Source: Actinomadura hibisca NBRC 15177 (GTDB lineage Bacteria > Actinomycetota > Actinomycetes > Streptosporangiales > Streptosporangiaceae). Taken from it: a DNA stretch of 38,098 nt. The notes below the pieces were generated by a model, which did no database searches, was not told where the DNA came from, and saw only the letters and a program-made list of their open reading frames with translations. Within the stretch, counting starts at the first letter, position 1; each line of letters starts with the position of its first letter. Below are positions 31,187 to 38,098 of this stretch, one piece after another. Where the stretch lies: assembly GCF_001552635.1 (NCBI RefSeq), contig NZ_BCRO01000041.1, positions 1 through 38,098 on the forward strand, given 5' to 3'. The translations under genes were made by a program, and so were the position numbers.

Positions 31187-31533
31187 CCCGGATCGGCAAT
31201 GTCCTCTACGGCGCCGAGGACGTGGACGCGGCGGTCCGCTTCTACCGCGACGGCCTCGGCCTGGCGGTGAAGTTCCAGGACGGCGGCCGGTTCGCGGCGC
31301 TGGACGGCGGCGGCGTCACCTTCGCCATCGCCGGTCCCGAGGAGGACGTCACCGGCGGCGAGCCCGCGGTGTCGTTCAAGGTCGAGGACGTGGCCGCGAC
31401 CGCCGAGCGCCTCACCGCCGCCGGGGCCGTGCTCGTCCGGGGCCCCGAGGAGGGTCCGCACGAGATCCGCGCGGTGCTCCGCGACCCCGCCGGGAACCCG
31501 ATCGTCATCTACGCCGCCCGCCCGCAGTCCTGA
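31183..31533 (+). CDS. VOC-family (glyoxalase/dioxygenase fold) protein
   Basis: A 116-residue single vicinal-oxygen-chelate domain with two beta-alpha-beta-beta-beta modules: VLYGAEDVDAAVRFYRDGLGLAVKFQDG and VSFKVEDVAATAERLTAAGAVLVRGPEE. It ends AVLRDPAGNPIVIYAARP, a typical VOC closing strand. The first metal ligand position, often His or Gln at the first strand, reads NVLY, so metal binding is uncertain. Such small dimeric proteins act as glyoxalases, epimerases or binding proteins. It is coupled by ATGA to the DUF35 gene and followed after 52 bp by the acyl-CoA ligase gene. Confidence 0.88.
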   Translation: MTRIGNVLYGAEDVDAAVRFYRDGLGLAVKFQDGGRFAALDGGGVTFAIAGPEEDVTGGEPAVSFKVEDVAATAERLTAAGAVLVRGPEEGPHEIRAVLRDPAGNPIVIYAARPQS

Positions 31534-31585
31534 CGTCCCCCGCCGCCCGTCCCCCACCCCAGCCGGTAGCCGAAGGAGCCGAGCC

Positions 31586-33160
31586 GTGGCGCGAGAGAAC
31601 TCCCCCTTCACCAACTACGCCTACGCGATCCTCACCGCCAACGCGCTGCGCACGCCCGACAAGGTGGCGCTCACCTACTGCGGCGACCAGAGCTTCACCT
31701 ACGACCGGCTCAACCGCAGGGTCAACCGCGTCGCGCACGCGCTGCTGGCCGCCGGGGTCGAACCCGGCGCGCGGGTCGCGTCGCTGATGAACGAGACCCT
31801 GCACGTCGCCGAGGTCTACCTCGCCCAGATGAAGATCGGCTCGACGGTCGCCGCGCTCAACCCGTACTGGCCGGCCGACACGCTGCGGCAGGTGGTCGAG
31901 CAGTCCGAGTGCACCGCGTTCGTCTACGACGCGACCGTGGCGAAGCTGGTCGAGGAGATCCGGCCCCAACTGCCCAACATCAAGTTGTGGTTGCGGGTGG
32001 GCGGCGCGGGCCCCGACACCGTGGACCTGGACGCGCTCGCCGAGAGCGCGAGCGAGGCCGAGCCGCCGCTCGGCGGGTTCGGCGACGACCTGCTGGCGCT
32101 GTTCTACACCTCCGGCACCACCGGCCTGCCCAAGGCCGTCATGCACACGCACTTCAGCTCGCTGGCCAGCGCGCAGATCTGGCTGGACGTGGACCGCGAC
32201 CAGGACTCGGTGATGGGCACCGGCGCGATCATCTGGGGCATCGGGTTCCCGGCGCTGGTCGGCCCGGCCTTCTACGCGGGCATGACGCTGGTGCTGGAGC
32301 AGGACTGGGGCCCGGCGAACTTCCTGGCGGTGGTGCCGCGCGAGCGCGTCACCCACGTCAGCCTGATCCCGAGCTTCTTCTCGGCGCTGCTGGGCTCCGA
32401 CGACCACGCCGAGGCCGACCTGTCGTCGCTGAAGGCGATCGTGCTGGGCGGCGAGCCGCTGCTGCCGGGCCTGCGCGAGCGCATCATGAAGCGGCTGCCC
32501 GGCGCGTCGATCTACAGCTACTACGGGCAGACCGAGGCGCCCTACACCTGCTTCGGCCGCCAGGACGACGGCAGCCAGGACATCTCGTCGGTCGGCCGGG
32601 CCCGCATGTCGTGCGCGGTGCGCGTCACCGACCCGGCCGGGAACCGCGTCGTCGGCGAGGTCGGCGAGATCAACCTCAACGGCCCCAACGTGATGGCCGG
32701 GTACGACGGGCTGCCCGGCAAGACCGCCGACGTGCTGCGCGACGGCTGGTACGTGGGCGGCGACCTCGGCCGCATGGACGGCGACGGTTTCCTGTACGTG
32801 CTGGGCCGCCGCGAGGACGCCATCCTCAAGGGCGCGCAGTGGTCGCAGCCGGTGGAGATCGAGGAGGCCGCGATCGAGGTGCCCGGCGTCGCCGAGGCCG
32901 GCGCGGTCGGCGTGCCCGCCCACCCCGAGGGCCAGGACGCCGCCGAGCAGCGGATCCTGCTGGCGGTCGTGCCGCGCGCGGGCGTCGAGCTGGACGGCGA
33001 GGCGGTGCGCGCCGCGCTGTCGCAGCGGCTGCCCGCGCACCAGGTGCCCGACGCCGTCGTGATCGCGGACGAGCTGCCGCACACCCAGGACGCCTCCGGC
33101 GGTCCCGGCAAGCTGCTGCGGCGCGGGATCCGCGACCGGTACGCCGACCGCGCGAGCTGA
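31586..33160 (+). CDS. Acyl-CoA ligase (ANL superfamily, AMP-forming)
   Basis: A 524-residue enzyme with all ANL motifs intact, in contrast to the protein at 24900. P-loop FYTSGTTGLPK is at about 173-183, YSYYGQTEAPYT in the A5 position, GWYVGGDLGRMDGDG as A7, GRREDAILKGAQWSQPVEIEEA as A8, and SGGPGKLLRRGIRD supplies the C-terminal catalytic Lys. It activates a carboxylic acid to its CoA thioester with ATP; the acyl group cannot be read, but the context suggests a steroid- or lipid-derived acid. GTG 31586 has GAAGGAG eight bases upstream. The ADP-forming ligase gene follows after 11 bp. Confidence 0.92.
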   Translation: MARENSPFTNYAYAILTANALRTPDKVALTYCGDQSFTYDRLNRRVNRVAHALLAAGVEPGARVASLMNETLHVAEVYLAQMKIGSTVAALNPYWPADTLRQVVEQSECTAFVYDATVAKLVEEIRPQLPNIKLWLRVGGAGPDTVDLDALAESASEAEPPLGGFGDDLLALFYTSGTTGLPKAVMHTHFSSLASAQIWLDVDRDQDSVMGTGAIIWGIGFPALVGPAFYAGMTLVLEQDWGPANFLAVVPRERVTHVSLIPSFFSALLGSDDHAEADLSSLKAIVLGGEPLLPGLRERIMKRLPGASIYSYYGQTEAPYTCFGRQDDGSQDISSVGRARMSCAVRVTDPAGNRVVGEVGEINLNGPNVMAGYDGLPGKTADVLRDGWYVGGDLGRMDGDGFLYVLGRREDAILKGAQWSQPVEIEEAAIEVPGVAEAGAVGVPAHPEGQDAAEQRILLAVVPRAGVELDGEAVRAALSQRLPAHQVPDAVVIADELPHTQDASGGPGKLLRRGIRDRYADRAS

Positions 33161-33171
33161 ACGGGAGCCCG

Positions 33172-35265
33172 ATGACCCCCCTGCCGGAACATGTCGTCAA
33201 AACGTGGATCTCCGGGTTCGGGATCGGCGTGCCGCGCGGCGCGACCGCCCCGGACCCGGGATCGGTGGAGACCTCCGCCGCGGGACTGACCCCTCCGCTG
33301 GTGGTGAAGGCGTACGGTCCCGGACTCCTCCACAAGAGCGACGCCGGGGCCGTGCGCCTCGGGCTCGGCTCGGCGCGCGCGGCGGCCGGCGCCGCCGCCG
33401 CGATGCTGGCCTCGCTGGACGCCCAGGGCATCGTGCCCGACGGGTTCCTGGTCGAGGAGCAGGCCGCGCCCGGCGTGGAGATGATCGTGGGCGCGGTGCG
33501 CGACCCTGCGTTCGGCCCGGTACTGCTGGCCGGGCTCGGCGGGGTGTGGACCGAGGTGTTGCGCGACACCGCGCTGCGGCTGGCCCCGATCACCGAGGAC
33601 GACGCCCGCGCGATGCTGGCCGGGCTGCGCGGCGCGGCGCTGCTGGACGGCTTCCGGGGCGGGCCCGCCGTGGACCGGGACGCGCTGGTCAAGGTGCTGC
33701 TGGCGGTCAGCGAGGCCGTCGCCTCCCTGGGCGGCGACTGGACCGAGTTCGAGCTGAACCCGGTCATCTGCGGGCCCGACGGCGTCACCGCCGTGGACGC
33801 GCGGCTGATCGGCTCCATCGGCGCGAACGGCACGACCGGCGCGGCCCCCGTCCCGGCGGCCCCGTTCGACCGGCTGTTCGCGCCGCGCGGCGTCGCGGTC
33901 GTGGGGGCGTCCACCAGGCGGCCCAACTTCGGGAACATGTTCCTCGGCTTCTACCGGGCCGCCGGGTTCAAGGGACGCCTGGTCGCGGTGCACCCGACCA
34001 CCGCCGAGATCGACGGCGTGCCGTGCGTGCCGTCGCTGGCCGAGGCGGGCCCCGACGTGGACTACGCGCTGGTCGCGGTGCCCGCCGCGCAGTGCCCCGA
34101 CGTCGTGCGGCAGGCGCGCGGCGTGCCGTTCGTGCAGGTCATGAGCGGCGGGTTCCGCGAGATGGGACAGCCGGAGCTGGAGGAGGAGCTGCTGGCGGCC
34201 GCGCGGGAGGCGGGCGTGCGGCTGCTCGGCCCCAACTGCATGGGCGTCTACTCCCCCGCCGGGGGCCAGACCTTCATCGGCGGGGAGCCCGGCGGGCCCG
34301 GCCGGATCGCGGTGGTGTCGCAGAGCGGGGGCCTGGCCGGGGAGGTCATCAAGGTCGGCGAGCGGCGCGGCCTGGCGTTCTCCAAGGTCGCCACGGTCGG
34401 CAACAGCGCCGACGTGACGCCCGCCGAGCTGCTGCGCTACCTGGCGTCCGACCCCGACACCCGCGCGGTCGGCCTGTACCTGGAGGACCCGCGCGACGGG
34501 CGCGGCCTGTTCGAGGCGCTGCGCGGGCTCGGCAAACCGGCCGTCGCGCTGATCGGCGGGCGCAGCGCGCAGGGCGGCCGGGCCGCCGCGTCGCACACCG
34601 GCGGCATGGTCAGCGACTCCCGGATCTGGCCCGCGCTCGCCGAGCAGGCCGGGATCAGCCTCGTGACCAGCCAGGATGACCTGATCGGCGTGCTGGACCT
34701 GTTCGACCTGCACGGCGCGCGGACGGCCCCCGGCACGCCCGAGATCCTGGTGATCGGGCCGAGCGGCGGGGCCAGCGTGCTGGCCGCCGACGTGTTCGAC
34801 GCCGCCGGGCTCCGGCTCGACGCGTTGCCGGAGGCGGCGCGCGAGGCGCTGCGCGGTCTCGGGCTGGGCGCGGGCAGCTCGCTGGCCAACCCGCTGGAGA
34901 TCCCGGTGGGGCCGCGCGGCAATCCGGACCTGGTGCGGCACGCGGTGGCCGCGATCCTGGCCGAGGGCGCGTTCGCCGACGTCATCGCGCACGTCAACGT
35001 GCAGAGCTTCTTCACCTTCGGCGACAGCGCCGACCCGCTGCTGGCCTACACGCGCAGCGTCGGGGCGCTCCAGGCGGAGACGCCCGGCACGCGGATCACG
35101 CTGGTGGTGCGCAACGCCGAGTGCGCGCCGCCCGGGGTGGAGGACGCCGTCCGGGAGATCGCCCGGGCGGCCGGCGTTCCGGTGTACCGGAGCATGGAGG
35201 CCGCCGCGGTCGCGGTGGCCGCGGGCAAACGATATGCGGCGAGGAGCGTTGATGGGGCGGCTTGA
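33172..35265 (+). CDS. ADP-forming acyl-CoA synthetase (NDP-forming type, ATP-grasp domain first)
   Basis: A 697-residue fused enzyme. Residues 1-220 are the ATP-grasp beta domain (LVVKAYGPGLLHKSDAGAVRLGL; DGFLVEEQAAPGVEMIVGAV; EFELNPVICGPDGVTAVDARL). Residues about 229-690 are the CoA-binding and ligase alpha domains (GVAVVGASTRRPNFGN; LLGPNCMGVYSP; VVSQSGGLAGEV; RAAASHTGGMVSD with likely phospho-His475). The beta-alpha order is the reverse of the common alpha-beta fusion. These enzymes reversibly make acyl-CoA with ADP formation and are often found next to acyl-CoA ligases in lipid catabolism. A GGGAG site precedes ATG 33172. The next gene starts inside its last codons (overlap 14 bases). 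Confidence 0.9.
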   Translation: MTPLPEHVVKTWISGFGIGVPRGATAPDPGSVETSAAGLTPPLVVKAYGPGLLHKSDAGAVRLGLGSARAAAGAAAAMLASLDAQGIVPDGFLVEEQAAPGVEMIVGAVRDPAFGPVLLAGLGGVWTEVLRDTALRLAPITEDDARAMLAGLRGAALLDGFRGGPAVDRDALVKVLLAVSEAVASLGGDWTEFELNPVICGPDGVTAVDARLIGSIGANGTTGAAPVPAAPFDRLFAPRGVAVVGASTRRPNFGNMFLGFYRAAGFKGRLVAVHPTTAEIDGVPCVPSLAEAGPDVDYALVAVPAAQCPDVVRQARGVPFVQVMSGGFREMGQPELEEELLAAAREAGVRLLGPNCMGVYSPAGGQTFIGGEPGGPGRIAVVSQSGGLAGEVIKVGERRGLAFSKVATVGNSADVTPAELLRYLASDPDTRAVGLYLEDPRDGRGLFEALRGLGKPAVALIGGRSAQGGRAAASHTGGMVSDSRIWPALAEQAGISLVTSQDDLIGVLDLFDLHGARTAPGTPEILVIGPSGGASVLAADVFDAAGLRLDALPEAAREALRGLGLGAGSSLANPLEIPVGPRGNPDLVRHAVAAILAEGAFADVIAHVNVQSFFTFGDSADPLLAYTRSVGALQAETPGTRITLVVRNAECAPPGVEDAVREIARAAGVPVYRSMEAAAVAVAAGKRYAARSVDGAA

Positions 35266-36013
35266 CGGCAAGGTGGCGCTGGTCACCGGCGGGGCGCGCG
35301 GCATGGGCAAGGCGCACGTGCGGCGCTTCGTGGACGAGGGCGCCAGGGTCGTCTTCGGCGACGTCCTGGAGGAGGAGGGCGCCAAGCTGGCCGCCGACCT
35401 CGGGGACGCGGCGCGGTTCGTGCGCATGGACGTGACCGATCCCGCCGACTGGGAACGTGCGGTGACCACGGCGGTGGAGGCGTTCGGCGGCCTGCACGTG
35501 CTGGTCAACAACGCGGGCATCCTGCGGCACAAGACCATCGAGGAGATGTCGCTCGACGAGTTCCGCCAGGTCATCGACGTGAACCTGCTGGGCCAGTGGC
35601 TCGGCGTGAAGTCGGTGACGGCCGCGCTGCGCGAGGCGGGCGGCGGGTCGATCATCAACGTGTCGTCCACCGAGGGCTTCATCGGCGCGTCCGGGCTGGC
35701 GGCCTACAGCGCCAGCAAGTTCGGCGTGCGGGGGCTGACGAAGGCGGCGGCGCGCGAGCTGGGCCAGTACGGCATCCGCGTCAACTCGATCCACCCCGGC
35801 GGCATCATCACCTCGATGTCGATGCAGGAGGACGTGGTCAACGCGACGGCCGCGCGCGCCGAGGCGCTGATCGAGGGCCTGCCGCTGAAGCGGCTCGGCA
35901 ACACCAGGGAGGTGTCGGGGCTGGTGGTGTACCTGGCGTCCGACGAGTCCTCGTACTGCACGGGCAGCGAGGTGCTGGTGGACGGCGGCCTGGTGACCGG
36001 CTCCGGGTACTGA
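35252..36013 (+). CDS. Short-chain dehydrogenase, hydroxysteroid dehydrogenase-like
   Basis: A 253-residue classical SDR. TGGARGMG (12-19), VFGDVLEEEG (34-43, Asp37 favouring NAD(H)), NNAG (86-89), Asn111, Ser139, Tyr152 and Lys156 (YSASK) are all in place. The motif GARGMGxAHVRRFVDEGARVVFGDV and the C-terminus closely resemble 3-alpha/20-beta-hydroxysteroid dehydrogenases (including mycobacterial Rv2002). It probably oxidises or reduces a steroid hydroxyl or keto group. ATG 35252 follows GAGGAG and overlaps the ADP-forming ligase gene. It is the last gene of the operon starting at 30761, and a strong terminator follows. Confidence 0.9.
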   Translation: MGRLDGKVALVTGGARGMGKAHVRRFVDEGARVVFGDVLEEEGAKLAADLGDAARFVRMDVTDPADWERAVTTAVEAFGGLHVLVNNAGILRHKTIEEMSLDEFRQVIDVNLLGQWLGVKSVTAALREAGGGSIINVSSTEGFIGASGLAAYSASKFGVRGLTKAAARELGQYGIRVNSIHPGGIITSMSMQEDVVNATAARAEALIEGLPLKRLGNTREVSGLVVYLASDESSYCTGSEVLVDGGLVTGSGY

Positions 36014-36019
36014 CGCGTC

Positions 36020-36046
36020 GGGGCGGCCCGGCTGCCGGGCCGCCCC
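36020..36046. terminator. Bidirectional hairpin between SDR and amidase genes
   Basis: GGGGCGGCCCGG (36020-36031) pairs perfectly with CCGGGCCGCCCC (36035-36046) around CTG. It lies between two convergent stop codons. There is no T-run, as usual in this genome. Confidence 0.75.
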
Positions 36047-36053
36047 TGCACGG

Positions 36054-37448
36054 TCAGGAGGAGGGACGGCGCTCGGTCCAGCCCTCGACGGCCTCCAGCT
36101 GGGCGGCGAGGGAGATCAGCGTGGCCTCGTCGGAGTCGTGGCCGAGCAGCTGCGCGCCGATGGGCAGGCCGTCCTCGCTGAACCCGGCGGGCACGTTGAC
36201 GCCGGGCCAGCCCAGGACGTTCCAGGGCCAGCCGTAGGGGCAGGCGGCCGCGACGCCCGACTGCGTCTTCTGGTAGCCCGCGCCGTCGTAGAACCCGACC
36301 TTGGACGGGAGCTGCGCGGTGGTGGGGGTGAGCACGACGTCGGCGTACCGGAAGATGCTCCCGGCGCGCCGCTGGAGGTAGGGGTCCATCCGCCGCGCGA
36401 GGGGCAGCAGGCGGCGCCCGACCAGCCGTCCGATCTTGGCCTCGACCTCGGTGCGGACCTCGGGCTCGGCGTTCGGCATGGCGTCGAGCCATTCGGCGAC
36501 ACCGGCGGTGCCGCGCGGGACGAGGCCCATGAACATGGGGCCGTAGTCGGGGTCGGCGGGGAAGACCTTGTGGCCCAGCTCGGTGAGGCGGCGCGCGAGG
36601 CGCTGGACGGCGAGGCGGATCTCGGGGTCGAGCTTGTTGGTCATGCCGAAGGCGGTCTTGAAGGAGACGGCGACGCGCAACCGGCCGGGCTCCCTCCGAG
36701 CCGCCTCGACGAACGGCGTCACCGGGGCGTCCAGCCGGTAGGCGTCCTCCAGGTGGCTGCCCGCGAGGACGTCCAGCAGCAGCGCCGCGTCCTCGACGCT
36801 GCGGGCGATGGGCCCCCACACGGTGATGCCCTTGAAGGGGTCGCGGTGCGGGAAGCCGGAGACGCGCCCGCGCTGGGGCTTGATGCCGACGAGTCCCGTC
36901 CAGGCGGCGGGGATGCGGATCGACCCGGCCCCGTCGGACCCGACGGCCGCGGCGACCATCCCCGCCGCGACGGCCGCCGCCGACCCGCCGCTGGAGCCGC
37001 CGGGGGTGTAGTCGGGGTTCCAGGGGTTGCGGGCGCAGCCGAATCCGGGCGACTCGCTGAAGGGCCAGAGGCCGATCTCGCAGGTGGTGGTCTTGCCGAC
37101 GATGACGGCCCCGGCGGCCCGCAGCTTGCGGACCTGCTCGGCGTCCTCGGCGACCGGCTGATGATCGCCCTTGACGGCGAACGGCGTGGTCTCGCCCGCG
37201 ATGTCGGTGTCGTCCTTGATGGCGACCGGGACGCCGAGCAGCGGCAGCCGCTCCCCCGCGGCCAGCCGCCGGTCGGCCTCGCGCGCCTCCTCGCGTGCGG
37301 CCTCGGCCCGCACGACGCGGAAGGCGCCGAGGGAGTCCCGCTCGGCGATGCGCGCCAGCGAGTGCTCGACCAGCTCGGCGGCCGAGACCTTTCCGGCGGC
37401 CAGCGCCGCCGCCTGCCCGACAAGCCCGAGATCGTCCACGTCGTCCAC
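36054..37448 (-). CDS. Amidase signature family enzyme
   Basis: A 464-residue amidase. The Ser-cisSer-Lys triad is intact: Lys78 in GVPVAIKD, cis-Ser at 152/153 in GGSSGGSAAAVAAG, and nucleophile Ser176 in GSDGAGSIRIPA. The C-terminal half (VVLTPTTAQLPSKVG; PWNVLGWPGVNVPAG) is also typical. It hydrolyses an unidentified amide; the protein does not show GatA-specific context (no gatB or gatC). I place the start at GTG 37448, just before DDVDDLGLV, since an upstream extension would run through the palindromic operator; GTG 37439 is an alternative. GATACG ends eight bases before the GTG, so the mRNA may be leaderless. The divergent TetR gene probably controls it. Confidence 0.88.
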   Translation of the reverse strand: MDDVDDLGLVGQAAALAAGKVSAAELVEHSLARIAERDSLGAFRVVRAEAAREEAREADRRLAAGERLPLLGVPVAIKDDTDIAGETTPFAVKGDHQPVAEDAEQVRKLRAAGAVIVGKTTTCEIGLWPFSESPGFGCARNPWNPDYTPGGSSGGSAAAVAAGMVAAAVGSDGAGSIRIPAAWTGLVGIKPQRGRVSGFPHRDPFKGITVWGPIARSVEDAALLLDVLAGSHLEDAYRLDAPVTPFVEAARREPGRLRVAVSFKTAFGMTNKLDPEIRLAVQRLARRLTELGHKVFPADPDYGPMFMGLVPRGTAGVAEWLDAMPNAEPEVRTEVEAKIGRLVGRRLLPLARRMDPYLQRRAGSIFRYADVVLTPTTAQLPSKVGFYDGAGYQKTQSGVAAACPYGWPWNVLGWPGVNVPAGFSEDGLPIGAQLLGHDSDEATLISLAAQLEAVEGWTERRPSS

Positions 37449-37457
37449 CCCATCACG

Positions 37458-37481
37458 TATCGTTCGTTCGAACGAACGATA
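37458..37481. promoter_or_regulatory. 24-bp perfect palindrome, TetR operator
   Basis: TATCGTTCGTTC is followed immediately by its exact reverse complement, centred at 37469/37470. It contains the direct repeats CGTTCGTTCG. It lies in the short gap between the divergent amidase and TetR genes and overlaps the likely -10 of the amidase. This is a textbook position for self- and neighbour-repression. Confidence 0.85.
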
Positions 37482-37496
37482 AAGGAGTCCCGCGCG

Positions 37497-37511
37497 ATGG
37501 GGAAGACTTGA
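37497..37511 (+). other. Four-codon leader ORF (MGKT) with the good ribosome site
   Basis: AAAGGAG (37481-37487) is placed nine bases before ATG 37497, which opens MGKT and stops at TGA 37509-37511, five bases before the GTG of the tetR gene. Either the leader ORF is translated and couples tetR expression, or a one-base error hides the true start: removing one base would give an N-terminus MGKTEPVSSTP fused in frame to the TetR. Confidence 0.4.
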
Positions 37512-37515
37512 GCCG

Positions 37516-38085
37516 GTGAGCAGCACACCCCGCGACCGCATCCTGCACGCCACCCTGCGCCTGATCGGCGAGCAGGGCGTCGGCGCCGTGACCAACCGGG
37601 CCGTGGCGCGCTCGGCGGGCGTCTCCCTGGGGTCGCTGACCTACCACTTCCCGAGCCAGACGGACCTGCTGCGCGAGACGTTGCAGACCTTCGTGGACGC
37701 GGAGATCGAGCGGATCACGGCCCACGTGACGCGGCTGCGCGAGGCGGGCCTGGACCCGGACCGGGCGGCCGACGAGGTGGAGAAGGCGATCATCGACTTC
37801 GCCGACGGCCCGGCGCAGATCGCGAACCTGGAACTGCACCTGCACGCGGCGCGGGACGCGGACGTGCGGACGACGGCGGTGCGGTCGGTGGAGGCGTACG
37901 ACCGGCTGGCGACGGCGGTGCTGGCGGCCCTGGAGATCCCGGACCCGGAACGGCACGCACCGGCGGTGGTGGCGATGTTGTACGGGCTGGCGGTGCGACG
38001 ACTGGCGACGGGCGACACGTCGGCGGCGGGAACGGCGGACGCGTTCCGGACGTTGCTGCGGGGGGCACTGGACACGGGGCCGTGA
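37516..38085 (+). CDS. TetR-family transcriptional regulator
   Basis: A 189-residue repressor. The N-terminal HTH domain (about 5-50) reads RDRILHATLRLIGEQGVGAVTNRAVARSAGVSLGSLTYHFPSQTDLL, with SLGSLTYHF as the recognition helix. The C-terminal helical domain (about 60-189) ends ADAFRTLLRGAL, as in the TetR_C group. GTG 37516 has no good ribosome site of its own; the nearest, AAAGGAG, serves the MGKT leader ORF. It is divergent from the amidase gene, with a perfect 24-bp palindrome between them, so the amidase and itself are the likely targets. The ligand is unknown. Confidence 0.9.
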   Translation: MSSTPRDRILHATLRLIGEQGVGAVTNRAVARSAGVSLGSLTYHFPSQTDLLRETLQTFVDAEIERITAHVTRLREAGLDPDRAADEVEKAIIDFADGPAQIANLELHLHAARDADVRTTAVRSVEAYDRLATAVLAALEIPDPERHAPAVVAMLYGLAVRRLATGDTSAAGTADAFRTLLRGALDTGP

Positions 38086-38098
38086 TTCAGCCTTTCCG

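Noticed and set aside
31909..35265. 1118-residue open frame crossing the ligase genes
   Set aside because: Its first part is the out-of-frame shadow of the acyl-CoA ligase; only from 33172 is it the real ADP-forming ligase.
32542..35682. 1046-residue minus-strand open frame
   Set aside because: Antisense to three well-supported genes; low-complexity translation.
36054..37448. GatA subunit of the amidotransferase
   Set aside because: No gatB or gatC nearby; the divergent TetR suggests a catabolic amidase.

Overview
The window is very GC-rich, densely packed, and coded largely through ATGA/GTGA stop-start overlaps. Together with an F420-type LLM oxidoreductase, a KstR2-like repressor, several acyl-CoA ligases and a secreted HbpS-like protein next to a two-component system, this points to an actinobacterial chromosome, probably of the Actinomadura/Thermomonosporaceae or Streptosporangiales type. 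That placement is inference. I saw no tRNA, rRNA, CRISPR array, insertion sequence or phage gene.

Layout. 1-846: no gene; a degenerate head-to-tail array of 32-bp repeats, a 21-bp triplet, and a perfect KstR2-type operator in front of a kstR2-like tetR gene (847-1515). 1668-5214: an MMPL/RND exporter, a small unknown protein and a GT-A glycosyltransferase. 5412-6314: an anchored or secreted GH16 glycoside hydrolase with a strong terminator. 6682-16334: seven same-strand genes, each overlapping the next by 4-11 bases, that look like a complete surface-polysaccharide assembly unit: anchored protein, GT4, GT4, GT2, large polytopic membrane protein (DUF2206-like, possible polymerase or GT-C), GT2, and a GT4 fused to a Wzx-type flippase. 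16321-17469: an Ltp/SCP-x-type thiolase homologue without the nucleophilic Cys. 17721-20990: a histidine kinase/LuxR regulator pair divergent from a secreted HbpS/GlcG-family protein and an ankyrin lipoprotein, resembling the Streptomyces HbpS-SenS-SenR heme/redox-sensing system. 21001-23646: a Dabb protein, a flavodoxin-like reductase and a DUF2156 aminoacyl-lipid transferase. 23797-36013: a catabolic block (LLM oxidoreductase, two acyl-CoA ligases, cyclase, serine esterase, two SDRs, isochorismatase-like protein, DUF35 protein, VOC protein, ADP-forming CoA ligase) with endonuclease V embedded in it. 36054-38085: an amidase divergent from a TetR gene around a 24-bp perfect palindrome.

How it fits together. 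A 14-bp AnCAAGnnCTTGnT palindrome (KstR2 operator) occurs perfectly before the kstR2-like gene and with one mismatch before the thiolase homologue (17659), the LLM/ligase operon (23702) and the isochorismatase/SDR pair (29934). A longer relative precedes the DUF35 operon (30731). I infer that one repressor coordinates a scattered steroid- or acyl-CoA-degradation regulon here, although the canonical steroid ring C/D genes are not in the window. The polysaccharide unit and the HbpS-like sensory locus are the other two coherent systems.
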